NCBI RefSeq assembly: GCF_030908215.1
Contig: NZ_JAVFJK010000008.1
Span: 160,543-224,542 of the forward strand
Direction of reading: 5' to 3'
Length of the DNA: 64,000 bases
Source: Sinomonas sp. ASV486
Lineage (GTDB): Bacteria > Actinomycetota > Actinomycetes > Actinomycetales > Micrococcaceae
The notes under the pieces: generated by a model
Seen by the model: only the letters and a program-made list of their open reading frames with translations
Databases searched by the model: none
Told to the model about the DNA's origin: nothing
Shown: positions 46,045 through 57,090 of the stretch, one piece after another
Position numbering within the stretch: the stretch's first letter is position 1
Layout: each line of letters opens with the position of its first letter
Made by a program: the position numbers and the translations under genes

Positions 46045-46971
46045 TCAGGCGTGCGAGGAGGGGGCTTCCGCCCCGTTGGCCACGAAGTCCGCCAACCACG
46101 AACGCAGATCGGCGCCGAACTCGTCACGCTGCACGGCGAGTGTGACGACGGCCTTGAGGTACGAGAGCTTGTCGCCCGTGTCGTAGCGGCGCCCGCGGAA
46201 GACGACGCCGTACACGCCGCCTCCCTCGCCCTCACGCCGGGCGAGGGTCTGGAGCGCATCGGTGAGCTGGATCTCACCGCCGCGGCCAGCCTCAGTGTGG
46301 TGCAGCACCTCGAACACCGCCGGGTGGAGCACATAGCGGCCGATGATCGCAAGGTTGCTCGGGGCGTCCGCAGGCTCAGGCTTCTCGACGAGCCCGTGGA
46401 CCTGGACGTAGCTCTCCCCGGCGACCTCGGTCACATCCGCGCAGCCGTAGGCCGAGATCTGCTCTCGGGGCACCTCCATGAGCGCCACGACGGAACCGCC
46501 GGTGGCCTGCTGTACACGGATCATGTCACTGAGGAGTTCGTCCCGCTCATCGATGAGGTCGTCGCCCAGGAGCACGGCAAAAGGTTCGTTCCCGACATGC
46601 CGCTCCGCGCAGAGGACTGCGTGGCCGAGTCCCTTCGGGTCGCCCTGGCGGACGTAGTGGATGTCGCCGAGGTTGTTCGATTCCTGGATGGCGGCGAGCT
46701 TCTTGCTGTCGCCCTTGGCCTCAAGGGTCGCCTCGAGCGACGGCACCCGGTCGAAGTGGTCCTCGAGCGCCCGCTTGTTGCGACCGGTGATCATCAGGAT
46801 GTCATCGATGCCCACCGACACGGCCTCTTCGACCACATACTGGATCGCGGGCTTGTCGACGACGGGCAGCATTTCCTTAGGCATGGCCTTGGTCACCGGG
46901 AGGAACCGGGTGCCGAGACCGGCAACGGGAATGACGGCTTTCCTGACAGCAGAGGTAGACACGAGGCTCAC
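46045..46971 (-). CDS. galU: UTP-glucose-1-phosphate uridylyltransferase
   Basis: 308 residues; makes UDP-glucose for cell-envelope sugars and trehalose. VIPVAGLGTRFLPVTKAMPKEMLPVVDKP is the nucleotidyltransferase signature; GLGHAVLCA, LLGDDLID and VEKPEPADAPSNLAIIGRYVL are further family motifs. First gene of a short operon with the acetyltransferase; divergent from the folate gene, 51 bp apart. Confidence 0.96.
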   Translation of the reverse strand: MSLVSTSAVRKAVIPVAGLGTRFLPVTKAMPKEMLPVVDKPAIQYVVEEAVSVGIDDILMITGRNKRALEDHFDRVPSLEATLEAKGDSKKLAAIQESNNLGDIHYVRQGDPKGLGHAVLCAERHVGNEPFAVLLGDDLIDERDELLSDMIRVQQATGGSVVALMEVPREQISAYGCADVTEVAGESYVQVHGLVEKPEPADAPSNLAIIGRYVLHPAVFEVLHHTEAGRGGEIQLTDALQTLARREGEGGGVYGVVFRGRRYDTGDKLSYLKAVVTLAVQRDEFGADLRSWLADFVANGAEAPSSHA

Positions 46972-47022
46972 TCTATACGAGAGCTATCCCGCCGCGACGC
47001 ACCCGGCACTAGAGTCGACGGC

Positions 47023-47685
47023 ATGGACCTCGCCGAGCTCAAGTCCGCGCTGCGTGCCCAGCTATGGGAGTCACGCCGATCCCTCGCCGCCTCGGACATA
47101 GCCTCGGCCGCCGCTGGCATCGCGGACCACGGGCTCGCGTGGATACACGCCAATGTCCCCCAGAGCGCGCTCGTGACGGCGTATCTCGGCGTCGGCTCGG
47201 AGCCGCCCACGCTTGCCCTCATCGAAGCGCTCCACGGCGCGGGGTACCGCGTTCTTCTACCGATCTGCCTGCCGGAACGCCAGCTCGGATGGGTCGAATG
47301 GCACCCCGGGATCGACTTCGCGCGCAGCCGCTATGCGCCCGTCCAGGAACCCGTAGGCCCGCTCATCTCCTCCGAGGACGCGCTCAGGGGATGCGACGGG
47401 CGGCCAGGCGTCGCCGCCGTCCTGCTGCCCGCAACGGCGCTCGATACCGACGGGCGCCGACTCGGGCAGGGCGGCGGCTACTACGACCGCTTCCTCGCCC
47501 GGGTGGACGCCTTGGGCGCCCGGCTCCCCACTGCCGCTGTGGTGTACGACGGCGAGGTGCTCACCGCCGGCGCGGTCCCGGCCGACCGTCTGGATCGCCG
47601 CGTGGGTGCCGCCGTCACGCCGGGAGGGCTGCGGCCTCTAGGCAGCGTGACGGACGATGTCCGGAGTGGTGAAATCCCGCGGTAA
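47023..47685 (+). CDS. 5-formyltetrahydrofolate cyclo-ligase
   Basis: 220 residues; converts 5-formyl-THF plus ATP to 5,10-methenyl-THF. The N-terminus KSALRAQLWESRRSL is the substrate-contact helix, and the signature LLPATALDTDGRRLGQGGGYYDRFLA is complete, including the ATP-binding GGGYYDR. Confidence 0.93.
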   Translation: MDLAELKSALRAQLWESRRSLAASDIASAAAGIADHGLAWIHANVPQSALVTAYLGVGSEPPTLALIEALHGAGYRVLLPICLPERQLGWVEWHPGIDFARSRYAPVQEPVGPLISSEDALRGCDGRPGVAAVLLPATALDTDGRRLGQGGGYYDRFLARVDALGARLPTAAVVYDGEVLTAGAVPADRLDRRVGAAVTPGGLRPLGSVTDDVRSGEIPR

Positions 47686-47903
47686 GGGCCCGGCAAGGTG
47701 TCGTCGGGGTCAATGGTGTCGGCTCCGCACCGGTCGCCCGAGTAGCGGCCGGAATAGTCCTTGGGGTCCGCCTGTTAGAATTAGCAGTCGGGGGTTGTGA
47801 CTGCCAGCGCGGCACGGTGCCAACGGTGCCGCCGCGGGAAGGCCGCCACGCTGGGCGTGGTACCGGGCAGAGAGCAGCCTGCCCTGTCCAGCGAGGAGTT
47901 TCT

Positions 47904-48197
47904 GTGCCCACGTATGCCTATGCCTGCAAGGACTGCCACCACGCATTCGATGCCGTGCAGTCGTTCAGTGATGCGTCCCTGACGGTCTGCCCTGAGTGCG
48001 GCGGGACGCTTCGCAAGAAGTTCAACAGCGTCGGCGTGGTCTTCAAGGGCAGTGGGTTCTACCGGACCGACTCCCGCAGCGGCGGCAGCACCGTTCCCGC
48101 GTCGACGGGTGCCAAGGAGACAGCCCCGAAGGACTCAAGCTCCAAGGACTCGGGCTCAAAGGTTCCTGCAGCGGCTCCCGCGCCTGTCTCGAGCTGA
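47904..48197 (+). CDS. FmdB-family zinc-ribbon protein
   Basis: 97 residues from GTG 47904, with GAGGAG 5 nt upstream. The N-terminal ribbon is PTYAYACKDCHHAFDAVQSF with TVCPECGGTLRKKFNSVGVVFKGSGFYRTDS, the FmdB pattern of two CxxC knuckles. The tail is a Lys/Ser/Ala-rich disordered stretch. Function of the family is not settled. A 218-bp leader precedes it, with a TTAGAAT box near 47775. Confidence 0.9.
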   Translation: MPTYAYACKDCHHAFDAVQSFSDASLTVCPECGGTLRKKFNSVGVVFKGSGFYRTDSRSGGSTVPASTGAKETAPKDSSSKDSGSKVPAAAPAPVSS

Positions 48198-48340
48198 CAC
48201 CAGCCACCACGTTCTGCTCCGGGCCGCATTCTCGACCTTCGCCGAGCCAGTCCTCCTCCACAGATACACGCTTGGGCGTGTCGTCCACATAGCGCCACCG
48301 GGCGCGGTCAGGCGCTTGCCTGAGGCCTAGCTTGGCGGAC

Positions 48341-49066
48341 ATGAGCCGCTCCGCGTCGCCTCCGTTACGCCGCCCTCAGGCCCCCCGCGGGTGGGAACCC
48401 GCCCGGCGAAGCCCGTTACGCCGCTTCATCGACCGCCGTCGCCGCACTCTCGCTGCCGCCCTCCTGTGCCTCGGCGCGGGGGCGGCCGTCTATCAGCTCA
48501 CGCCGCCGTCGGCCGCTCTGGTGCCCGTTGCGGTGGCCGCCCGCGACCTTGCCGGCGGCACAACCGTCTCCTCCGGAGACCTCCGCATCGCGCGGCTCCC
48601 TGCCGAGGCCGTTCCACAGCGTGCCGAGGCCGAGGTGTCGAAGATCGTCGGGCAGAGGCTCGCCGGGCCGCTGCGCAGCGGAGAGGTGCTCACGGACGCC
48701 GCCGTCGTCGGACCCGGCCTCCTCGCCGGCACCGGTCCCGGCACCAGCGCCGTACCCGTGCGGATGGCAGATCCGGCTTCCCTCCAGCTGCTCAGCCCCG
48801 GCCAACTCGTGGATCTCGTCCTGAGTGCCGAAACCGGCAGCGCTGCCAACACGGCCAGCGCGAGCACAACCCTTGCCTCACGGGTTCCTGTGCTCTGGAC
48901 CGGGAAATCCGGAGGCTCCGGCCAAGCTGGAGCCTGGCTGGGCTCCGCGCAGGACTCGGAGGGCCTGCTCGTCGTCGGTGCATCCCCGGAGCAGGCCATC
49001 CGGATAGCCGGAGCCTCCACGCGGGGCAAAGTCTTCTTCATGCTCGTGGAGGCGGGGCCCCGATGA
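48341..49066 (+). CDS. SAF-domain protein (CpaB/FlgA-like)
   Basis: 241 residues from ATG 48341 (TTG 48332 also possible). A basic N-terminus leads into one membrane helix (LAAALLCLGAGAAVYQL), then a SAF domain, VPVAVAARDLAGGTTVSSGD followed by LRIARLPAEAVPQR, as in the Flp-pilus protein CpaB. No pilus genes are nearby, so a pilus role is not supported here. It is convergent with the helicase-like gene. Confidence 0.82.
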   Translation: MSRSASPPLRRPQAPRGWEPARRSPLRRFIDRRRRTLAAALLCLGAGAAVYQLTPPSAALVPVAVAARDLAGGTTVSSGDLRIARLPAEAVPQRAEAEVSKIVGQRLAGPLRSGEVLTDAAVVGPGLLAGTGPGTSAVPVRMADPASLQLLSPGQLVDLVLSAETGSAANTASASTTLASRVPVLWTGKSGGSGQAGAWLGSAQDSEGLLVVGASPEQAIRIAGASTRGKVFFMLVEAGPR

Positions 49067-49074
49067 GGATACGG

Positions 49075-52000
49075 TCAGCCCCAGTGCGGGGGCCTCTGCT
49101 CCTTGAGCCAGCGGTCGCGTTCGTCCCCGCGCCCGCCTTCCTTGGTCGGCTCGGCAGCCCCGTGCACCTGCGGAGCCTCGGGTTCGTCGGCAGCGGTGGG
49201 TCCGGTCCCGGGCACTGTGGCACGACGCGGGCCGCGCAGGCGACGCATCTCGCCGTCGCCTTCCTCGGAGGTCACCCCCGATGCTCCATCCGGACCATCC
49301 GCACTCTGGCCAGCGGCTGCCTCCGCGGAATCGGCTCGGGCGGGGGCCCCGGGGCCATCAGGGCGTCCCGCACCCCCACCTTGAGCACCCCCTGCGGCGC
49401 TTCCGCTTGGCACGCTTGCGGTTGGCGCAGGGCCTTGCCCGTCGCGCGCGTTCTCAGCATGATCCGACGTGGACCTCATCGCTTCGTCTTCGCTCCTTGG
49501 CGCGTCCTCTTCACCCGACCCGGACCGCGGGCCAGCGTCGCTCCTGGGCCGTGCGCCCGCGTCGTCGGCCGGCCGGTTTCCCTCGTCAACCGGCCAGAAC
49601 GCCGGCGCACCCGTGAGGAAGCCGGCCGGGCCGCCGTCCTCGGCGTGGGTCTCGAGCCCCAGTTCAGTCGCGATCATCTCGGCACAGCTGCTCGGGTCGG
49701 TGAATACCTCGATCGTCCACAGGGTGAAGTGCTTCCAGCCGCGGCGCTCGAGCCGCTCAGCGCGCTGACGGGTGCGCTCACGCACGCTCAGGCGCCGATA
49801 GCGCTCCGTTCCATCGGACTCGACGGCAATGGGAGCGGTCGGCTCGTGGTCGTCCCGGCCGATCGTGAGCAGTGGGTCGATGGCCGCGGCCATGTCGACC
49901 GCGCCGTCGTAGTGATGCCAGACCCGTGCGCCCCGGGACGCCAGCCGCTCCCCGAGGTCCGTGACCAGCGGATCCGCGCCGAGCGCCTCGGCGCTCGCGG
50001 CCGCACGTGTGGCCGGACTACCGAGATGGCTGTTGCCCGAAAGCTCCCTGTCGAGCAGCTCGTAGAAGTCCGAGGCGCCCTCGCTCAGGCGTGTGACGTC
50101 GAGCTCGGAGGGCTGAAAGCAGCTCAGAACATGCAGGCTCTGCCTTGCACGGCTCATCGCAAGCGCGAAACGCCGCCGGCCACCTGGTTCGCTCAGCGGG
50201 CCGAAGTTGTGCATCGCCCTTCCATGCGGGGTCCTGCCGAAGCCGAGCGAGAAGATGACGTGATCGCGGACAAGTCCACCCGCGCGGTCGATGTGGACCA
50301 CCCGGAAGGGCTCCTCGCCCCCGCTGAAGAAGCTCGCCACCTCGGGATGGTTGGCCATCTGGAGACGGATGGCCTCGCCGACCCGCGCTGCATGGTGTGC
50401 ACTCGCGGTGACCACGGCGAGCGAGACCTCGGGACGGTGCTGCGCGTGGTCGAAGACGAGGTCTACTACCCGGTTGACCTCCGCCGCCACGGACTCCACA
50501 CCGCCGTCCTCCCCGCTGGGAAGCCCCGTGCCGTCGGCGAGGTACTCGAGCAGGAATGGCCGGTCGAGCCCGGTGACGCTCGCGCCGTCGGGCAGTCCCC
50601 GCAGGCTGCCTGCGTAGAACCGCCGGCTCAGCTGGAGATCGAGGTCCTCGTCCACCGAGCGGTACATGGTGCGCAGGCGCACCGACGGCAGGACCCGCGA
50701 GAGCGACACGAGCGCGCTGTCGACCTCGGCCACGGGCGACTGGCCGGGCTGGGACTCGACGCAGACGGAGAACGGTCTGGGGTTGGCGACCTGGGGATCG
50801 CCGAAGGCGATGATCTGGTCGGCCCTGGCGATGGCGGGGAGGGCCGCGCGCAGAGGCATGGAATCGGCGTCGAGGATGAGGACGGCGTCGAACCTCCGAT
50901 CGTGCGGAAGGGCCGCCGTAAGCGCGTACGGGCTGCAGGTCCACACGGGGACGAGCGGGCGGATGAGCCGCGGGCACTGCCGTTCAAGCGCGCTCAGGCT
51001 GATGCGGCCGTCCTTGAGCAGCGCGCGGAGGGACTCGGCCTCGCGCGCGTGGCGCTCGATGGCCTCGGACCATTCCCGCGCCAGGCGCCACCGGAGGCGC
51101 ACGGCGCCACTGGCGATATGGGCGCGGTCGGCGCGCACGAACTCCGACTCCGCCTGCCGCAGCTGCTCGCCATCGGACATCGCGAGGTAGTCATCGCCGC
51201 TGATCATCGCCTCAAGCACCGACTGCCACCACGCCAGCTCAAGCTCGGACGCCACCACCGCGGCAGGCGCCTCGCGCTCGGTGAGGTCGCTGAGCAGGTC
51301 TCCGAGTCCGCGCTCACTGAGCTCGTCCTCGAGGAGGGTCCGCTCGGGCAGCGACCGGAGGGTCGGAGAGTCCTCGGCGAGCGCATCGAGACGGGACGTC
51401 AGCTCGTTGACGTCGGAATCGAGAAGCCTGCCGCCGAACGCCGTGGGTGCAAGGGTCGTGCCGAGCCGCCTGAGGCCCCGCTCGACCGAGAGATAGGCTT
51501 CCCTGAGCTCCGCGAGCCCGGAGGGGACGGACGGGTGGCGCTGGGACACGGCGCACGTAGCCCACGCCTCGCGCTGGGACTGGACGAGGGCGAGCGCGCT
51601 GTGCAGGTCGGCAAGGTGAACGCCCGGGCGGACGTACTCCTTGGCCACCCGCCGGAGCCGCGAGCGCTGGATCGCCGTGACCTCGATCCCCCGTTCCCGG
51701 CGCCACGCGGCAGGGGCCGTCGCCGCGATGAGATCGGTGACGGGCCGGTCGAAGATGTCCGGGGTGAAGTTGTCCAGACTCTCGCGCACGGCGACGAGAA
51801 GCTCGAGCTGGCGGCCCCAGCCGGCCACGGTTCGCTCGAGCCGGATCGCGGCGTGCTCCGCCACTGCCCTCATGCGTTCCTCGAGCGCCGGGACCTCGGT
51901 TGCCAGTCGGGCAGCGAGCTCGCGGGCATCGTCGGTCTCGCGGCGCGTGACGAGCCGGGCACCGTGCCAAGGGCTCTCCGAGGCCGCACGGCTGAAGCTA

Positions 52001-53406
52001 CCGAGTTCGGCCGTCCGCCGGAGGCGCTCGCTCAGTTCGGCCCGATCCCTGATGCTGTCCAGGACGCTCCGCTTGAGCCGGACGGTCGTTGCCGGCGCAG
52101 GATGGAGCGACGTGAGAGCGGCGAGGGACTGCATTGCCTCGTAGGGCGAGCAACCCCAGCGCTCGCGTACGTTGTGCAGGGACTCGACATGGTCGATGAG
52201 CTGGTGGCGTCGCTCCCGAAGGACTCGGTACATCCCGGCGAGGTGTGGTTCGTGGGACTTCTCGTTGCGGACGATCGCGCGCACCACCTGCTGGCGGAGC
52301 TGGCCCGGGCTCAGCGTCGCGCCGAGCTGCAGGACGAGCGAGCCGAGGCCGAGCGCGTCGCATTCCCGGTGCAGCTCTGCGAGGCTCGCCCTTCGCTCGG
52401 CGATGACGAGCACGGAACGGCCCGAGTCCACGAGGGTCGCAAGTGCATTGACGGCGGTCTGCGTCTGCCCGGTTCCGGGCGGTGCCTCAACCACGAGCGA
52501 GTCGCCGGCACGGACGGCGTCGATGACGAGCTGCTGGTCCGCGTCCGCGTCGAGGACCAGGAATTCGTCCTCGGGGTCCCGCGCGTCGAGCTCCGGGAAA
52601 CGGGACTCATCGAGGGGCTCAGGGGCCACGTGCACCGATCCGGACGTGGAGGCGAGTGCGGCAAGGATGGGATGGACCGCGGTGATCGAAGGATCCTCGA
52701 GACTCTCCTCGAGGTCGGCGAAGGTCGAGACGAGGAGCCTGGACTCCACCTCCGCTCCCGCGATCGGGGCGACGAGCATGCGGATGCGCTCGAGCACCGG
52801 CTGCGGATCGAGGCGCGCGGTGCTGTATGCCAGGCGCTCGATGGCGGGTGCATCGACGTCGATGCGGTGGACGGTACGGAGGTGCCGCACGAGAGCGGGA
52901 TTGACCTTGGCCTGTTCCGTGAGCTTGAGCTCGAAGTCGTCCTGCTCGGGCCGTACGGTGAGCGCGATGGCGGTCAGGAGCACGGGCGCACTGATGCGGC
53001 GTGGCTTCCCGCCCACCGCCGAGGTCCAGGTGGCGAGCCCGGCGGCGAGATGGCCAGCGTCGACTCCGCGCTCGTTGGCGAGCTCATGCGATTTGGACCG
53101 GAGATTCCTGGCCGCCCGCGCGGCCCGCGTGTAATCCTGCCGGTCCCGCAGGAGCGTAGAGAGGCGTGTCCTCCGGCCCGCGAGGAGCTGGGCGAGGCCC
53201 GAGGCATGGGCCCGGGTCAGGTCGATGCTTCCGTCCGGGCCCGGGAAATAGGCGAGCATTGTGTCGGGACCGGTGACTCCGGGCAGGGCAGAGAGCCACG
53301 CGTCGAGACGGGCTTCCTCCTCGGGGGACGGTGTCTCGGGCACGTCTGGGATCTCCTCAGCAGCGGCAAGGGCGCTGGCTCGTTTGCCTGTGGACCATCT
53401 CGGCAT
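49075..53406 (-). CDS. Giant helicase-like protein with altered Walker motifs and a C-terminal endonuclease-like domain
   Basis: 1443 residues from ATG 53406. The centre follows the SF1 helicase (AAA_11/AAA_12) plan, but Walker A reads APPGTGQTQT (about 308-317), Gln replacing the catalytic Lys, and the Walker B-like segment reads AVLILDADSMPL (about 840), lacking the DE pair. Later helicase motifs (RRFALAMSRARQSLHVL) are present. Residues about 1140-1260 resemble a Vsr/REase fold (PIAVESDGTERYRRLSVRE, RAERLERRGWKHFTLW), followed by a 180-residue disordered acidic tail. Homologues with this plan are known in actinobacteria without clear function; a defence or DNA-repair role is conceivable. 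Confidence 0.82.
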   Translation of the reverse strand: MPRWSTGKRASALAAAEEIPDVPETPSPEEEARLDAWLSALPGVTGPDTMLAYFPGPDGSIDLTRAHASGLAQLLAGRRTRLSTLLRDRQDYTRAARAARNLRSKSHELANERGVDAGHLAAGLATWTSAVGGKPRRISAPVLLTAIALTVRPEQDDFELKLTEQAKVNPALVRHLRTVHRIDVDAPAIERLAYSTARLDPQPVLERIRMLVAPIAGAEVESRLLVSTFADLEESLEDPSITAVHPILAALASTSGSVHVAPEPLDESRFPELDARDPEDEFLVLDADADQQLVIDAVRAGDSLVVEAPPGTGQTQTAVNALATLVDSGRSVLVIAERRASLAELHRECDALGLGSLVLQLGATLSPGQLRQQVVRAIVRNEKSHEPHLAGMYRVLRERRHQLIDHVESLHNVRERWGCSPYEAMQSLAALTSLHPAPATTVRLKRSVLDSIRDRAELSERLRRTAELGSFSRAASESPWHGARLVTRRETDDARELAARLATEVPALEERMRAVAEHAAIRLERTVAGWGRQLELLVAVRESLDNFTPDIFDRPVTDLIAATAPAAWRRERGIEVTAIQRSRLRRVAKEYVRPGVHLADLHSALALVQSQREAWATCAVSQRHPSVPSGLAELREAYLSVERGLRRLGTTLAPTAFGGRLLDSDVNELTSRLDALAEDSPTLRSLPERTLLEDELSERGLGDLLSDLTEREAPAAVVASELELAWWQSVLEAMISGDDYLAMSDGEQLRQAESEFVRADRAHIASGAVRLRWRLAREWSEAIERHAREAESLRALLKDGRISLSALERQCPRLIRPLVPVWTCSPYALTAALPHDRRFDAVLILDADSMPLRAALPAIARADQIIAFGDPQVANPRPFSVCVESQPGQSPVAEVDSALVSLSRVLPSVRLRTMYRSVDEDLDLQLSRRFYAGSLRGLPDGASVTGLDRPFLLEYLADGTGLPSGEDGGVESVAAEVNRVVDLVFDHAQHRPEVSLAVVTASAHHAARVGEAIRLQMANHPEVASFFSGGEEPFRVVHIDRAGGLVRDHVIFSLGFGRTPHGRAMHNFGPLSEPGGRRRFALAMSRARQSLHVLSCFQPSELDVTRLSEGASDFYELLDRELSGNSHLGSPATRAAASAEALGADPLVTDLGERLASRGARVWHHYDGAVDMAAAIDPLLTIGRDDHEPTAPIAVESDGTERYRRLSVRERTRQRAERLERRGWKHFTLWTIEVFTDPSSCAEMIATELGLETHAEDGGPAGFLTGAPAFWPVDEGNRPADDAGARPRSDAGPRSGSGEEDAPRSEDEAMRSTSDHAENARDGQGPAPTASVPSGSAAGGAQGGGAGRPDGPGAPARADSAEAAAGQSADGPDGASGVTSEEGDGEMRRLRGPRRATVPGTGPTAADEPEAPQVHGAAEPTKEGGRGDERDRWLKEQRPPHWG

Positions 53407-53470
53407 ACCTTCGAGGTTAGCGCGTCCTCCGGGGTTGACCGTGGAGTGCAACGCTGCAGGCCGCCAAATC

Positions 53471-53509
53471 GGCGAAGGCCGGCGTCCCAGAGGGACGCCG
53501 GCCTTCGCC
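53471..53509 (-). terminator. Terminator hairpin after guaA
   Basis: A perfect 18-bp stem (GGCGAAGGCCGGCGTCCC, loop AGA) begins 21 nt after the guaA stop, in the 123-bp gap before the helicase-like gene. Only a short T-run (GATTTGG) follows on the minus strand. Confidence 0.75.
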
Positions 53510-53529
53510 TCGCGGAGCAGCCTCGAGGG

Positions 53530-55149
<1,620 letters not shown>

Positions 55150-55203
55150 GCCCTCAAGGGTACCGGACCGGCCCGCGCCGGCCCGCGGGCAGTGGCGGCC
55201 GTC

Positions 55204-55689
55204 TCAGTAGCGCTGGCCGGCCTCGGGATGGGACTCGAGCTCGCGCTCGGCCTCGGCGTGCATGCGCCGCTCCACGAAGAAGCTCAGGAACGGCACGACT
55301 CCGCCGAGCGCCATGAGGATGAACCTCGTGAACGGCCAGCGCATGAGCGACCAGACGCGGAAGTTCGAGATCAGATAGATCACGTACATCCACCCGTGCA
55401 CGATGAGGATCGTGATCGATACGTTGGCGCCGCCTACCACGCCGGCCGGCTCAGCATCGGCGAAGCCGAACCCGAAGGGCTTGCCGGTGAACGCGTCCGA
55501 CCCGCCCGCGTAGAGGAACTGCCCGAACGCGTAGCGGGCGATCATCTCCGCGCAGAGCAGGAGGAGCATGGTGCCCGTGACGTAGGCCGCGACGCGGTAG
55601 AACTTCAGGGCCGAGCGAATCTGGGCAACAGTGCCGCCGAAGCGGCGCTGACCCGTGGTGCGGCCCGCTGCGGGCTTGGGATCGATCAC
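55204..55689 (-). CDS. DUF3817 membrane protein
   Basis: 161 residues from GTG 55689, preceded by GGAGGA and overlapping the SURF1 stop (GTGA). After a basic N-terminus it has RSALKFYRVAAYVTGTMLLLL, NVSITILIVHGWMYVIYLIS and FTRFILMALGGVVPFLSFFVERR, the DUF3817 helix pattern. It often accompanies SURF1 and guaA in actinobacteria; role unknown. Confidence 0.9.
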   Translation of the reverse strand: MIDPKPAAGRTTGQRRFGGTVAQIRSALKFYRVAAYVTGTMLLLLCAEMIARYAFGQFLYAGGSDAFTGKPFGFGFADAEPAGVVGGANVSITILIVHGWMYVIYLISNFRVWSLMRWPFTRFILMALGGVVPFLSFFVERRMHAEAERELESHPEAGQRY

Positions 55690-56519
55690 GGTGTTCCTCC
55701 GGTTTCGGACGATGCCTTGCTGGCATCCGGGGTGGTCTGTTCGCGGGCCGCGGCGTCGGCCAGCTCGTCCTGGGTCCGCTCGTAGTCGTCGCGCACGAGC
55801 CGCCACCACAGGAAGATGGAGAAGCCGGCGAAGACGACCCACTCGACCGCGTAGAAGATGTTGAGCCAGTTGACCGGCTGCTCGAGCGGCTGGGCCGCAA
55901 TCGAGAGCGGCTCAAGGCCAGCGGCTGCGGGGACCGGCGTTCCAGCGGGCGAGGCCTGCGCGGTGACGCTGACGAATCCCGCATAGCTGGGAACGTCCCA
56001 CACGTTGATGAGCTGCGCCACCGAGACGGAGGCGATCTGGCCAGGGGCGAGGTCGTGCTCTGCCTTGGGTGCCTCGGACGGCAAGAGCCGGCCCGTGAGC
56101 GTGAGGGCGCCGGACGGCGGGGCGCTGGCCTGTCCGGGCGAGGCGATCCATCCGCGGGCCACGGGGATCACGGTGCCGCGCTCGCCGCCCACGGCGGGCG
56201 CGCCGTCGACCGTGAAGGCAGTGACGACCCACCAGCCCGTGCGGCCGTCCTGGAGGCGGTCTCTGACCAGGACCTGCCTCGACGCGTCATAGCGGCCCGA
56301 GACCGTGACCATCTGATCCGCTGCGGGAGCGGTGAAGACCTCACCGGGGCGCAGGACGTCGCCGAGCGGCTTGACCTGTTCGATCGTCCGGGTGACGGGC
56401 GGCGCCTCGGAGACCGAGCGCGAGAACTGCCACTGGCTCAAGGCAACAAAGACCCATGACACGACGAGCGCTCCGATGAGCGCCGCGATCCACTGGGGCT
56501 TGAGGGCAGTTCGGAGCAC
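55686..56519 (-). CDS. SURF1-family cytochrome oxidase biogenesis protein
   Basis: 277 residues. Two membrane helices bracket an extracytoplasmic domain: PQWIAALIGALVVSWVFVAL at the start and NIFYAVEWVVFAGFSIFLWW near the end. Middle motifs QVLVRDRLQDGRTGWWVVTA, PVARGWIASPG and LTGRLLPSE are typical of SURF1/Shy1, which helps insert haem a into cytochrome aa3 oxidase. The C-terminal tail is charged. Confidence 0.92.
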   Translation of the reverse strand: MLRTALKPQWIAALIGALVVSWVFVALSQWQFSRSVSEAPPVTRTIEQVKPLGDVLRPGEVFTAPAADQMVTVSGRYDASRQVLVRDRLQDGRTGWWVVTAFTVDGAPAVGGERGTVIPVARGWIASPGQASAPPSGALTLTGRLLPSEAPKAEHDLAPGQIASVSVAQLINVWDVPSYAGFVSVTAQASPAGTPVPAAAGLEPLSIAAQPLEQPVNWLNIFYAVEWVVFAGFSIFLWWRLVRDDYERTQDELADAAAREQTTPDASKASSETGGTP

Positions 56520-56590
56520 CTGTTAACGGTACTCCGACAACCTGTAGAAAACGTAAATGGCGCCCTGCCGGCAGGCCCGGCGCGCGGGGA

Positions 56591-57085
56591 CTACGGGTCG
56601 GCGAAGACGAGCGACGAGTTGATGAGTTCGGCGATGATGTCGGGATCGTTGGCCCGCCGCAGGGAGTCCCGGAAGCCCTGCTTGGAGAGCGAACGCGCCA
56701 TCGTGGCGAGGACCTCGAGATGCTCGGAGAACGACGAGGCAGGCGTCGCGATGAGCAAGATCACATAGGCGGGCCCGTCCATGGCGCCGAAATCGAGCGC
56801 GTGGCCGTACTTCGTGACCCCCACGGCGATCGACGGCTTGGCCACATGCTCGCTGCGCGCATGCGGGAGCCCGATTCCCCCCGGGAGACCGGTGGCGAGC
56901 TGGTGCTCGCGTGCTGCGACGTCGGCGAGGAAGGCATCGAGGTCGTCGATCCGTCCCTCGGCATACATTCGTCCAGCGAGCTGCCGAGTCGCGTCGGCCC
57001 GGTCGATGGCCACCATCTCGAGGATGACGAGGCCCGGGGTCGCCAGCTGGGCGTCGTAGCGGTCAAACGATCCGGGCAGAGGCAT
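56591..57085 (-). CDS. PTS EIIA-type protein (fructose/mannitol family)
   Basis: 164 residues from ATG 57085. The phosphorylatable His lies in GIGLPHARSEHV, and the framing sequence TRQLAGRMYAEGRIDDLDAFLADVAAREHQLATGLPGG is typical of EIIA-fructose/mannitol/Ntr domains. No EIIB or EIIC gene is nearby, so it may act in regulation rather than sugar uptake. Five bases downstream of glpD. Confidence 0.88.
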   Translation of the reverse strand: MPLPGSFDRYDAQLATPGLVILEMVAIDRADATRQLAGRMYAEGRIDDLDAFLADVAAREHQLATGLPGGIGLPHARSEHVAKPSIAVGVTKYGHALDFGAMDGPAYVILLIATPASSFSEHLEVLATMARSLSKQGFRDSLRRANDPDIIAELINSSLVFADP

Positions 57086-57090
57086 GCAGG

